Both the position numbers and the translations under genes were made by a program. DNA of 45,274 nt from contig URSD01000019.1 in NCBI GenBank assembly GCA_900550395.1, positions 1 to 45,274 on the forward strand, in the 5' to 3' direction. Shown one piece after another: positions 1-7,118 of the stretch. Source of the stretch: an uncultured Porphyromonadaceae bacterium (GTDB taxonomy: Bacteria > Bacteroidota > Bacteroidia > Bacteroidales > Muribaculaceae). The number at the start of each line of letters is the position of its first letter. The first letter of the stretch is position 1. The notes under the pieces were generated by a model. That model saw nothing but the letters and a program-made list of their open reading frames with translations, searched no databases and had not been told where the DNA came from.

Positions 1-696
1 GCGTACGCTGCTGTATTCAGTCGTGTCTGTCTCCGATACCGCTGTTTCGAGCAGCTCCTTCAGCCCATACTCGTTCTCTGCGTTTGTGGCTACCGGGTCA
101 GGCGTGGAAATAGCGTCTACCGCTCCGTTCATCAGCGCTGCCGGCTGGTCGGTGGTGCTGTACACCGCAAATGCGACTTCCCCGCCGTCCGCGGAAATAT
201 CAACCCCTGCTGCGTTAAGAGCGCGCTTTGCGGTTATCGCCTCGGAACTTGCTAGGGAGCTTACTCCGATGGTCCAGCCCTTCAGATCGGCAACGGATTC
301 GATTCCGGAATCCGCACGGACGAGCAGCTTTGTGCAGCCCGTGTGCATTCCTGAGGTAATGACCATGTTCAGACCGTTTTCTATCGGCTGAATGAACTTT
401 CCGACAAGTCCGAAGCCGCAGTCGATCATGCCGGAGCCGAGAGCCGCCTGAATGTCGGAGCCGCCGCAATCAACACGCTCCCGCTTGATCCCCGCTTCGT
501 CGAGGTAGCCCTTCTCCTCCGCCAGCTGGTGCGGAGCGTGGCAGAGCGCGCCCGGCACCTCGCCTACCTTGAGTTCGTAGTCAGCGCTGCCGGAGCCAGA
601 GCCTGCGCTCCCGGAGCCTTCCTGATGTGCGCACGCTGTAAGCGCCAGCGCGAGCGCCGCTGAAACCGCTGCTGCGGCTATTTTCCTGAAATTCAT
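1..696 (-). CDS. ABC importer solute-binding lipoprotein (NMT1/TauA-like), 3' end cut by window edge
   Basis: Periplasmic or surface solute-binding component of a taurine/nitrate/sulfonate-type ABC importer. The frame opens at ATG 696 with an N-terminal MNFRKIAA, a hydrophobic stretch and a lipobox-like LTAC, then a Gly/Ser linker. The mature part carries features of the NMT1/SsuA fold: GEVPGALCHAPHQLAEEKGY near the start, a DCGGSDIQAALGSGMID segment, and LKGWTIGVSSLASSEA. It runs off position 1 without a stop, so about 232 residues are visible and the C-terminus is missing. The start is supported by a strong Shine-Dalgarno 8 nt upstream. It lies 14 bp after the ATPase stop in the same operon. 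Substrate cannot be read. The Shine-Dalgarno and gene type differ from the rest of the window (see the junction near 1,690). Confidence 0.8.
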   Translation of the reverse strand, partial: MNFRKIAAAAVSAALALALTACAHQEGSGSAGSGSGSADYELKVGEVPGALCHAPHQLAEEKGYLDEAGIKRERVDCGGSDIQAALGSGMIDCGFGLVGKFIQPIENGLNMVITSGMHTGCTKLLVRADSGIESVADLKGWTIGVSSLASSEAITAKRALNAAGVDISADGGEVAFAVYSTTDQPAALMNGAVDAISTPDPVATNAENEYGLKELLETAVSETDTTEYSSVR

Positions 697-700
697 ATTG

Positions 701-709
701 ATTACCTCC
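701..709 (-). promoter_or_regulatory. Strong Shine-Dalgarno for the solute-binding protein
   Basis: Minus-strand GGAGGTAAT, with GGAGG ending 8 nt before ATG 696. The ATPase start at 1490 has a similar AAGGGAG at 1498-1504. Such near-consensus sites are not seen upstream of genes in the Bacteroidales-like remainder of the window, where starts follow TAnnTTTG boxes instead. This is one line of evidence that the left 1.7 kb comes from another organism. Confidence 0.8.
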
Positions 710-710
710 A

Positions 711-1490
711 TTAAATCGTATATTCCACGTCTTTTTCCCTGCCCGCGAAGTCCAGGACCTTGAGTATCTCGCTGCGAAGGCGGATAAACTCCGGATTGTT
801 TCGGTCGCGGGGCTGGCTGAGATGCACTTCAAGTATCTCCTCTATCTTCGCGGGACGCGGCGACAATACAACTATCTTGTTCGAAAGGTACACCGCTTCG
901 TCTACGTCGTGAGTTACCATCACCATGGTCATGTTCTGCTCTGCCTTGATGCGCAGCCGCTCGTCCTGCATGTTCATTCTTGTGTACGCGGCCAGCGCGC
1001 CGTGAGGCTCGTCGAGAAGCAGCGCCTTCGGGTGACCGATTAGCGCCCTTGCAAGGGAGGCTCTCTGGCACATTCCGCCGGAGAGCTGGTGCGGGTAGGA
1101 TTTCTCAAATCCGGTCAGCCCGACAAGATCCATGAATTCCCTGACGGAATCCCTCTTCTGCTTGAAAATGTGCCTTGCCCTCAGCCCGAAGGATATGTTG
1201 TCGTAGATGTTCAGCCACGGGAACAGGTTTGGATCCTGGAACACAAGTCCGCGGTCGTAGTTTGGTCTGGTTATCTTCTCGCCGTCGAGGTATACCGCGC
1301 CTTCCGTCGGCTGGTCAAGGCCTGCAAGCAGCCGCAGCATGGTGGATTTTCCGCAGCCGGAAGGTCCGATAAGGCAGACGAAATCTCCCTGTTCTATTTT
1401 CAGATCCACTCCGTTGAGCGCATGTACGATCTCCCCGTCGGGACGGCGGAAGCTTTTCTTCACGCCGCTGAATTCTATTGCTCCTACCAT
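711..1490 (-). CDS. ABC transporter ATP-binding protein, SsuB/TauB/NrtD family
   Basis: Cytoplasmic ATPase powering the importer formed with the flanking solute-binding protein and permease. 259 residues, normal family length. Visible motifs: Walker A GPSGCGKST, Q-loop VFQDPNLFPW, signature LSGGMCQRASLARAL, Walker B ALLLDEP, H-loop VMVTHDVDEAVYLS. Start chosen at ATG 1490 (MVGAIEFSG) rather than the upstream in-frame codon at 1511, because it overlaps the permease stop and has AAGGGAG 7 nt upstream. Odd points: the residues after Walker B read HGALAAYT where the family usually has FGALDAFT, so the D-loop Asp is Ala, and the signature has Cys where Arg is usual. These may be natural variants or sequence errors. 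Confidence 0.88.
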   Translation of the reverse strand: MVGAIEFSGVKKSFRRPDGEIVHALNGVDLKIEQGDFVCLIGPSGCGKSTMLRLLAGLDQPTEGAVYLDGEKITRPNYDRGLVFQDPNLFPWLNIYDNISFGLRARHIFKQKRDSVREFMDLVGLTGFEKSYPHQLSGGMCQRASLARALIGHPKALLLDEPHGALAAYTRMNMQDERLRIKAEQNMTMVMVTHDVDEAVYLSNKIVVLSPRPAKIEEILEVHLSQPRDRNNPEFIRLRSEILKVLDFAGREKDVEYTI

Positions 1491-1696
1491 TTGATGACTC
1501 CCTTCTGCCACAGCAGAACCTTATCCCTTACCTTGAAAAGAACCGTGATAACAAGGTAGAACAGCACTGCGATAATGATAAGTCCTGCATAAACGTTGGC
1601 GTAGCACATCATTTCCTTCTGCCAGTTGATGTACCAGCCGATGCCGTACTTCGCGCCGAGCATTTCGGCGGTCACGAGCGTGATGAACGACGAGCA
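1484..1696 (-). other. C-terminal fragment of an ABC transporter permease (TauC/SsuC-like)
   Basis: The last 70 codons of the fused frame read as the end of a BPD_transp_1 permease: ITLVTAEMLGAKYGIGWYIN (the EAA-loop region and following helix), then VYAGLIIIAVLFYLVITVLF, then the basic tail ending LLWQKGVIKW. Its stop TAG overlaps the ATPase start (ATGGTAG), as expected for a translationally coupled permease-ATPase-binding protein operon. The N-terminal three quarters of the permease are not in the window. Confidence 0.8.
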
Positions 1697-3322
1697 GGTG
1701 CAGTTGAACAGGCCGAGATAGGTGCCGATGTGGTTGCCGCTGAGGGCGTTGGTGAGGATGGTGAACGGCATTGCGAGCATGGCGGCCCAGGCGCAGCCCA
1801 TGAGGGCATAGCTGACGCCGAGGAGCAGCGGTGAATGGATGAAGTAGACCGAGAGGAAGCCGACGGCACCGATAAGGAGGCTGAGCGAATAGGCAGGCTT
1901 GCGGCGGCGGAAGGTGGCGAGCACGGCGGCCCACACCACGGCGGCGATGGCCTGGATGGCGAGGAGTACGCCGTTCCAGTCGCCGGCGTCCTGATACTCG
2001 CTGCTGGCGGCGTTGAGCACGGTGACGTAGTTGACGGTGACTTCCTCGGGACTGCCGATGGCGGGCAGCTCGGAGGTCTGATCGAGGATGTACTCGCCGC
2101 TTTCATTATCGCGGGCGGCGATGTGGGCGAGGGTCAGCACGGTGCCCGGCTCGACGAGCGAGAGGGCCGACACGGTGGATGCGGAGTTGGCGACCGGCAT
2201 CTGAGTGCCGTCGACGGAGATTACGTCGCCGGAGGTGGCGAAAAAGCCGCGGTGCGGGGCCACGCGCTCGATGCCGTCGCGCACGACGGGCGCGCCGCCG
2301 GCAATGATGGTGTCGCCGTTGACGCTCACCACATCGGGGTGCAGCAGGCGGCCGTCCACCTCGACGCCGGCCATGACGAGGCGGCCGTCGGTGAGCACGG
2401 GCGACTGGCCGTTGAAGATGTACTTATCGTTGTACTCACGGCCGTTGACGCTTACGCCCGTGACACGCTGATAGGAAGGCGCGCCGTAGGCATGACTGGC
2501 GATGGCGTCGGTGCTGTAGGTCCACATGTAGAGGAATGCCGCCCAGCAGAAGAACTGCACGAGGCCGACGGTCCAGAACACTTTCGGGGCCTTGACGAGC
2601 AGGCGCAGCATGCTCTCGCCGCCCTTTTTACCCTCTTTGGGAGTATCGGTAGAGATGCCGTGGAAGGCGGCGTACTCGGCAGGGGGCATCTCGCGTATCT
2701 TGGCAAAGCTGTATATCACGCAGAGCAGCAGAATGGCGGCGCCGATATAGAAAGCCCAGGTGACCGTCGGGGGCACCTCGCCTGCGGGGGCGGTGTTGCT
2801 GAGGAAGATAGCGAGCACGATGGGCGCGATGTATCCCACGACGCTGCCGGCATTGCAGAGGAAGCTCTGAATGCTGTAGGCGAGGCCTTTCTGACGTTCG
2901 TTAACCATGTCGCCGACGAGCATTTTGAAGGGCTGCATAGCCATGTTGATGCTCGTGTCGAGGAACATGAGCATGACGAGGCCGAAGATAATGGCCTGAG
3001 ACACGCCGAGGCCGAGCGAGCCGGCGTTGGGCAAAAAGCACATGACGATGATGGCTACGAGCGCGCCCGCAAGCAGATATGGCAGACGGCGGCCGAGGCG
3101 CGTCCAGGTGCGGTCGCTGGCGGCGCCGACAAGCGGCTGCACAATAAGCCCCATCAGCGGGGGCAGAATCCAGAAGTAGCTGAGGTCGTGCGGGTCGGCG
3201 CCGATGGTACTGAAAATACGGCTGACCTGCGAGCTCTGAAGGGCATAGGCTATCTGCACTCCGAAAAATCCGAAGCTGAGATTCCACAGTTTCCAGAACC
3301 CTAAATCCTTTTGGGTTTGCAT
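1484..3322 (-). CDS. MFS (GPH/SLC45-like) sugar transporter, 3' end replaced in frame by an ABC permease tail
   Basis: One open frame of 612 codons, but two proteins. Residues 1 to about 542 (3322-1697) are a polytopic sugar transporter of the SLC45/GPH type common in Bacteroidales: it begins MQTQKDLGFWKLWNLSFGFF, and has GLIVQPLVGAASDRTWTRLGRR between TM2 and TM3 and MAMQPFKMLVGDM. It contains a hydrophilic insert of roughly 150 residues after TM7, with short repeated beta-like phrases (VSVNGDTIIAGG, VISVDGTQMPVA). After GTYLGLFNCT the expected last helices are absent, and the frame continues as an ABC permease C-terminus. Start ATG 3322 is preferred over GTG 3325. A TAnnTTTG box lies at 3369-3376. 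The MFS assignment is secure. The fusion is probably artefactual. Confidence 0.75.
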   Translation of the reverse strand: MQTQKDLGFWKLWNLSFGFFGVQIAYALQSSQVSRIFSTIGADPHDLSYFWILPPLMGLIVQPLVGAASDRTWTRLGRRLPYLLAGALVAIIVMCFLPNAGSLGLGVSQAIIFGLVMLMFLDTSINMAMQPFKMLVGDMVNERQKGLAYSIQSFLCNAGSVVGYIAPIVLAIFLSNTAPAGEVPPTVTWAFYIGAAILLLCVIYSFAKIREMPPAEYAAFHGISTDTPKEGKKGGESMLRLLVKAPKVFWTVGLVQFFCWAAFLYMWTYSTDAIASHAYGAPSYQRVTGVSVNGREYNDKYIFNGQSPVLTDGRLVMAGVEVDGRLLHPDVVSVNGDTIIAGGAPVVRDGIERVAPHRGFFATSGDVISVDGTQMPVANSASTVSALSLVEPGTVLTLAHIAARDNESGEYILDQTSELPAIGSPEEVTVNYVTVLNAASSEYQDAGDWNGVLLAIQAIAAVVWAAVLATFRRRKPAYSLSLLIGAVGFLSVYFIHSPLLLGVSYALMGCAWAAMLAMPFTILTNALSGNHIGTYLGLFNCTCSSFITLVTAEMLGAKYGIGWYINWQKEMMCYANVYAGLIIIAVLFYLVITVLFKVRDKVLLWQKGVIKW

Positions 3323-3368
3323 CACGGATAGATTGTAGTTAAGTAAACAAGTATGATATAATATGCTG

Positions 3369-3376
3369 CAAATTTA
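3369..3376 (-). promoter_or_regulatory. Bacteroidota -7 promoter box for the MFS gene
   Basis: Minus strand TAAATTTG matches TAnnTTTG. It lies 46 bp upstream of ATG 3322, in an AT-rich gap. Confidence 0.6.
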
Positions 3377-3462
3377 ACAATTTTATAATTAACTGCAACC
3401 GCGGGAAAGTGAAAAAATTGATTATTTCACGCGGGAAATGAAAAAATCAGAAGAAAACAGGT

Positions 3463-3736
3463 CTAAAACAATTCCGAGTGGGAGCCGAAACGTACGAGTT
3501 TTATAACGCCGGCCTCCCTATCCCACCATATCAACAATGTATCGCTTTCAATGTGGCATTCCATATAACCGACATAATCACCCGTGAGCCTGTGAGGTCG
3601 GTAATTTTCCGGCACAGGTTTCCCCTCCCGAAGAATATTCAGGACAATCTCAAGTTCATCAATAATATTTCGCCTATGTATGTTTGTATCTCTTTAAATC
3701 CCGCTTGAACTGAGTGGAGATTTTAAGGACATTCAT
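3463..3736 (-). pseudogene. YafQ-family mRNA interferase toxin, frameshifted
   Basis: Ribosome-dependent RNase toxin of the RelE/YafQ superfamily, broken. The first frame (ATG 3736) reads MNVLKISTQFKRDLKRYKHT and stops. The next frame continues RRNIIDELEIVLNIL, then PHRLTGDYVGYMECHIESD, LLIWWDREAGVIK and LVRFGSHSELF, stopping at 3463. This matches the YafQ layout, including its catalytic histidines and aspartate (PHRL, ECHIESD, GSHSELF). The break is at a tandem ACATACAT. Removing one ACAT restores KRYKHRRNIIDEL. The start overlaps the antitoxin stop as ATGA, the usual toxin-antitoxin arrangement. Confidence 0.82.
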
Positions 3737-3978
3737 AACGAATCTACGAAGCTGCGGAAGTCAGACATGTCAAGAGTCTCAAGATTGTCCGACGTCTCCA
3801 CCTCCTTCATGGCGGCGAGAGTCAGCTTGTTGGGACGCTTTGATACAAAGGCCATGAGCACACTCTCGACAAGATTGTTCAGACTGCGATTATGACGCTT
3901 AGCCTCATCCTGGAGCATGGCAAGAAGTTCTTCGCTGAGTCGGAAAGATGTCTGCCGACGTACTGACGCTGTATTCAT
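3733..3978 (-). CDS. Ribbon-helix-helix antitoxin partner of the YafQ-like toxin
   Basis: 81 residues. The N-terminus has an Arc/MetJ-type ribbon-helix-helix: the strand VRRQTSFRLSEELLAMLQDE, then the helix RHNRSLNNLVESVLMAF. The C-terminal tail (about residues 45-81, acidic, ending SDFRSFVDSL) is what such antitoxins wrap around the toxin. Known role of the family: neutralise the toxin and repress the shared promoter. Start chosen at ATG 3978 because the TAnnTTTG box at 4001-4008 lies 22 bp upstream and the ribbon strand starts immediately after. The antitoxin frame is intact while its toxin is frameshifted. Confidence 0.8.
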   Translation of the reverse strand: MNTASVRRQTSFRLSEELLAMLQDEAKRHNRSLNNLVESVLMAFVSKRPNKLTLAAMKEVETSDNLETLDMSDFRSFVDSL

Positions 3979-4000
3979 AAGATGAAATTTGTTTGTAGTG

Positions 4001-4008
4001 CAAAGGTA
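4001..4008 (-). promoter_or_regulatory. -7 promoter box of the toxin-antitoxin operon
   Basis: Minus strand TACCTTTG matches TAnnTTTG, 22 bp upstream of the antitoxin ATG. It is divergent from the chromate-transporter operon box at 4073. Confidence 0.6.
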
Positions 4009-4072
4009 ATACATTTGTATAATACTTCAGCAATAAATATGGTTCTAAATTTATCAACTCGGGGAAAAAGAG

Positions 4073-4080
4073 TAAATTTG
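4073..4080 (+). promoter_or_regulatory. -7 promoter box of the chrA-amidohydrolase-ATP-grasp-folC operon
   Basis: TAAATTTG matches TAnnTTTG, 23 bp before ATG 4104. No other box is obvious until the end of folC, so five genes may share this promoter. Confidence 0.6.
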
Positions 4081-4103
4081 CGGGAGTTTTTACTAAGATA
4101 GAT

Positions 4104-4694
4104 ATGAGGGAAAAGATTTTGCCGCAGCTCTTCGCCACGTTCTTCAAGATAGGAGCGTTCACCTTCGGCGGAGGCTGGGCGATGATAAGCCTGATAGAGC
4201 GCGAGATAGTGGACCGGCGGCACTGGATAGAGCGCAACGAGTTTCTGGACCTGCTGGCAGTGGCGCAGTCGCTGCCCGGTATCCTTGCCGTGAACATGGC
4301 CGTGACGGTGGGCGACCGTCTGCGGGGTCTGCGCGGCAGCGTGGCGGCTGCGGCCGGCACCATCCTGCCGTCATTCTCACTTATTCTGCTGATAGCCATG
4401 TTTCTGACGCCTGAGACCATCACCTCCAGCCCTACCCTTACCGCGATATTCAAGGGCATACGCCCCGTGGTGGTGGCACTGATAGTGACGCCCGTCATAC
4501 GTTCGGCGCGTTCGGCCGGGCTGACGTGGCGCACGATATGGATACCCGCGGCCGTGGCCCTGGCAGTATGGTCGAAGCTGCCCGTAATCTCCAACCCGAT
4601 ACTGTTCATAGTGGCGGGAGCCCTGTGCGGCTGGCTGCTGACGCGCCGCAGCCGCCTGGCGCTCGAGCGCAGGAAGGAGGGGGATGCCGAATGA
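4104..4694 (+). CDS. Chromate transporter-family protein, first half (ChrA N-domain type)
   Basis: Inner-membrane protein of the CHR family, 196 residues, the short single-domain form that works as a pair. Signature FFKIGAFTFGGGWAMISLIE near the N-terminus, then DLLAVAQSLPGILAVNMAV, which is the family's conserved SxPGP-like segment with Gly-Ile in place of Gly-Pro, then GIRPVVVALIVTPVI. Five or six hydrophobic helices follow. Its stop overlaps the next start (ATGA at 4691-4694). Pairs of short CHR proteins export chromate in characterised cases, but many in gut anaerobes have no shown substrate, and the genes downstream here suggest another anion may be carried. That last point is inference. 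Confidence 0.88.
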   Translation: MREKILPQLFATFFKIGAFTFGGGWAMISLIEREIVDRRHWIERNEFLDLLAVAQSLPGILAVNMAVTVGDRLRGLRGSVAAAAGTILPSFSLILLIAMFLTPETITSSPTLTAIFKGIRPVVVALIVTPVIRSARSAGLTWRTIWIPAAVALAVWSKLPVISNPILFIVAGALCGWLLTRRSRLALERRKEGDAE

Positions 4695-5254
4695 TATTCC
4701 TCCGACTCATATGGAGCTATCTCAAGATAGGCTTTTTCGGTTTCGGAGGCGGGTACGCCATGCTCGCCCTCATAGAGAACGAAATCGTGACGCCGGGCTG
4801 GATCACGGAAAAGACATTCACCGACATTGTGGCCGTGTCGCAGATGACGCCCGGCCCGATAGGCATCAACTCCGCGACATACATAGGCTACGTGGCTCCG
4901 CAGGCCAACGGCTTCCCGTCGGTGTGGTGGGGCGTGGCGGGCTCGCTGCTGTGTACGCTGGTGGTGGTGCTTCCGTCGTTCCTGCTGGTGCTCTACGCCA
5001 GCCACTATATCAGGCGCCACCGCGACAGCGAGTTCATCGTAGGCATGTTCGCCGGGCTGCGCCCTGTGGTGGTGGGTCTGATAGCCTCCGCCGCCCTGCT
5101 GCTGATGAACGAATCCAACTTCGGGAGCGCAGACAGCGACGTAGCCAAGAGCATTGCCCTCGCCGTGGCCGCGCTCGGCATCAATCTCTTCACAAAAATC
5201 CATCCCATATGGATCATAATCGCCGCCGGCTTCTGCGGTTGGCTCATATTCTGA
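4691..5254 (+). CDS. Chromate transporter-family protein, second half
   Basis: 187 residues, paralogous to and translationally coupled with the preceding gene. Motifs: YLKIGFFGFGGGYAMLALIE, DIVAVSQMTPGPIGINSATY (the canonical TPGP segment) and FAGLRPVVVGLIASAALLL. The true start is ATG 4691 (MIFLRLIWSY). A longer open frame beginning at 4526 would lie inside the first gene and is not needed. The two CHR halves presumably assemble as a heterodimer in the inner membrane. The stop is followed after one base by the next start. Confidence 0.88.
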   Translation: MIFLRLIWSYLKIGFFGFGGGYAMLALIENEIVTPGWITEKTFTDIVAVSQMTPGPIGINSATYIGYVAPQANGFPSVWWGVAGSLLCTLVVVLPSFLLVLYASHYIRRHRDSEFIVGMFAGLRPVVVGLIASAALLLMNESNFGSADSDVAKSIALAVAALGINLFTKIHPIWIIIAAGFCGWLIF

Positions 5255-5255
5255 C

Positions 5256-7118
5256 ATGATGGAATACTTTTCAACAGCATCAATAGTACAGGCAAAACGA
5301 CTCGTACGGGAACAAGGGCGAAAATTCGGACTTATCGAGGGTTCCGTTCCGGTGCTGATCTCTGTGCCGCACTGCGTAGACCATATGCGCGACGGACGCG
5401 TCAAGCCGGCGGAGGTAAATACGCTTTCAGTAGCTCTGATGGTTCACCGCGCCACCGGCTGCCATGTCATTTACAACTGCGACAGTACAACAGACCCGAA
5501 CCATGACGAGGGTGGCCCATACAAGGACGCGCTGGCAGAAACCGTTGCCGACAAAGGCATACGGCTCGTAATCGATCTGCACGGAGCCGCGCCGGACAGA
5601 GACTTCGACCTCGAGATAGGCACCGGCGACGGAGCAAACATCGGCAATGACATGATTATAGTGCGGCTTATAGAGCAACTGGCGCGTCTGTCGTTCGACA
5701 CTGTGGATGTAGACCGGCATTTCAAGGCAGCCGGAGCCAATACCATCTCGGCGTACACGCACAGAAACTGCGGAGTTCCGGCCATACAGGTCGAAATCAA
5801 CCAGAAAAACCGATCGGAGAAAAATCCTGACAAATTCGACAAGACAGCAGGCGTTTTTGCCCGATTCATCAAGATGGCAGAACTTTGCGGTTATTCAGGA
5901 ACCGACTACGATTGTGCTACTGTGAAAATTCTGGATAAGAGCCATCCGCACAACCGTGTGGAGCTGCCTGAATCATGGAGAGACAGCCATATCATTGACG
6001 AAGCATGCCTGATAACCTCCCTCAGCGCATCGAAAGAGGGCATTGTAAAGCAGTTTGTCGACGAAGACACAATAAGCGTGGGAAAGCGTCTGTACGACAG
6101 CCTTTTCGCCGAAGTACCCGTTGCCATTGTAAAAAAGAGCAAGGCCATAAAAGCCGCCGTGTACAAGCCAAAGATAGAGGCTATAGACAACGATGCCGTA
6201 TCCTTGTCGGACGACATCTACGAGCAGCTGAGCAAATACGAGTACGCTGAGGTAATGAATCCCCTCAACAGCATCAAGGCATATCTGAAAATAAAGAGGT
6301 ATGACCCGAAGTTCAACTTCAACAACCGCAAGAACGCGGTGTGGCTGAGTTCTCTTCAGCGCCGGCTACTGAACATGCAGCTTCCGATGGTGCTTCCTCC
6401 CGCGCTTAACGACCGGCTGAGCGAGAGATGCGATACGGCCGACTATGAATACTTCATAAGCAACTACCACACGGATGCCAAAGGCGACCTGCACCTCAAC
6501 AAGGTGGACGAAGAGACCCACAACAGGATGACGAGGATATACAAAGCGATAGCATCGTGTGTGGACATCAGACCTATCAGCAACAATGAGGCCATACGCC
6601 ATCCTCAGCCTAAAATTCTGGTAAACTGCATCGGCAACGCCTCCATAATGCTGCGCGCTGTCAGATGCGCCGAGAACGACGAAATTCTCGAAGCTATAAA
6701 AATCACCGATACCAACATAAAACGTCTCGGGGTGAGCGACGGCGACAAAGTGTACGTGACACACAGAGGACGTTCCATACCGGTCAGGGTGCATGTTTTG
6801 TCAAAAGACACATTTGAACAAACGGTACGCAATAACAATCTTGACGCCGAGGACGACGTGGAAATGGTGGCGTGCATACCTGTAGCGCTGCGGTTCAGGC
6901 TCGGGATAAGCGACATCAACGAATGTGTCACGATAGAGCGCGACCTGGTGTATATCGTGCGCAAGAATATCACAGAACAGCTGCTGGCTCTCATCGGCCT
7001 GTTCATAGCGATTTACGGCATACCGGGAATGAGCCTCGCCGGCGGCATAGTCGCGTTCCTGTCAGTCGCGCCGCTGGTGCTTTACTCGATATTCAGCAAA
7101 GAAAGGGAAAAAATATGA
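5256..7118 (+). CDS. Membrane-anchored N-formylglutamate amidohydrolase-like protein with C-terminal extension
   Basis: 620 residues. Residues about 30-235 resemble the FGase family (zinc amidohydrolases acting on N-formyl- or N-acyl-glutamate and related amides): SVPHCVDHM (His 39), VIDLHGAAPDRDFDLEIGTG (Asp 107, His 109) and CGVPAIQVEINQKNR (Glu 180), i.e. the usual zinc and catalytic positions are kept. The middle (about 240-460) is not recognised. About residues 490-560 contain RLGVSDGDKVYVTHRGRSI, reminiscent of a small beta-barrel. Two hydrophobic helices (about 566-590 and 592-612) end the protein, so it is probably inner-membrane anchored at its C-terminus. The typical family is about 260 residues, so this is more than double. 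It begins one base after chrA2 and overlaps the ATP-grasp gene by ATGA. An alternative start is ATG 5259. The substrate is unknown. Confidence 0.72.
   Translation: MMEYFSTASIVQAKRLVREQGRKFGLIEGSVPVLISVPHCVDHMRDGRVKPAEVNTLSVALMVHRATGCHVIYNCDSTTDPNHDEGGPYKDALAETVADKGIRLVIDLHGAAPDRDFDLEIGTGDGANIGNDMIIVRLIEQLARLSFDTVDVDRHFKAAGANTISAYTHRNCGVPAIQVEINQKNRSEKNPDKFDKTAGVFARFIKMAELCGYSGTDYDCATVKILDKSHPHNRVELPESWRDSHIIDEACLITSLSASKEGIVKQFVDEDTISVGKRLYDSLFAEVPVAIVKKSKAIKAAVYKPKIEAIDNDAVSLSDDIYEQLSKYEYAEVMNPLNSIKAYLKIKRYDPKFNFNNRKNAVWLSSLQRRLLNMQLPMVLPPALNDRLSERCDTADYEYFISNYHTDAKGDLHLNKVDEETHNRMTRIYKAIASCVDIRPISNNEAIRHPQPKILVNCIGNASIMLRAVRCAENDEILEAIKITDTNIKRLGVSDGDKVYVTHRGRSIPVRVHVLSKDTFEQTVRNNNLDAEDDVEMVACIPVALRFRLGISDINECVTIERDLVYIVRKNITEQLLALIGLFIAIYGIPGMSLAGGIVAFLSVAPLVLYSIFSKEREKI

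Noticed and set aside
1835..3304. Long plus-strand open frame (489 codons) opposite the MFS gene
   Set aside because: Its composition is Gly/His/Glu/Val-rich with no recognisable domain, and it is a mirror of GC-rich codon bias. The minus frame has clear transporter motifs.
3478..3708. Plus-strand 76-codon frame in the toxin region
   Set aside because: No start context or family. The minus strand reads as a YafQ toxin once the frameshift is allowed for.
3905..5404. Minus-strand 499-codon open frame across the chromate transporter genes
   Set aside because: Low-complexity Arg/His-rich translation. The plus-strand CHR genes carry the FGGG and TPGP motifs and tight coupling.
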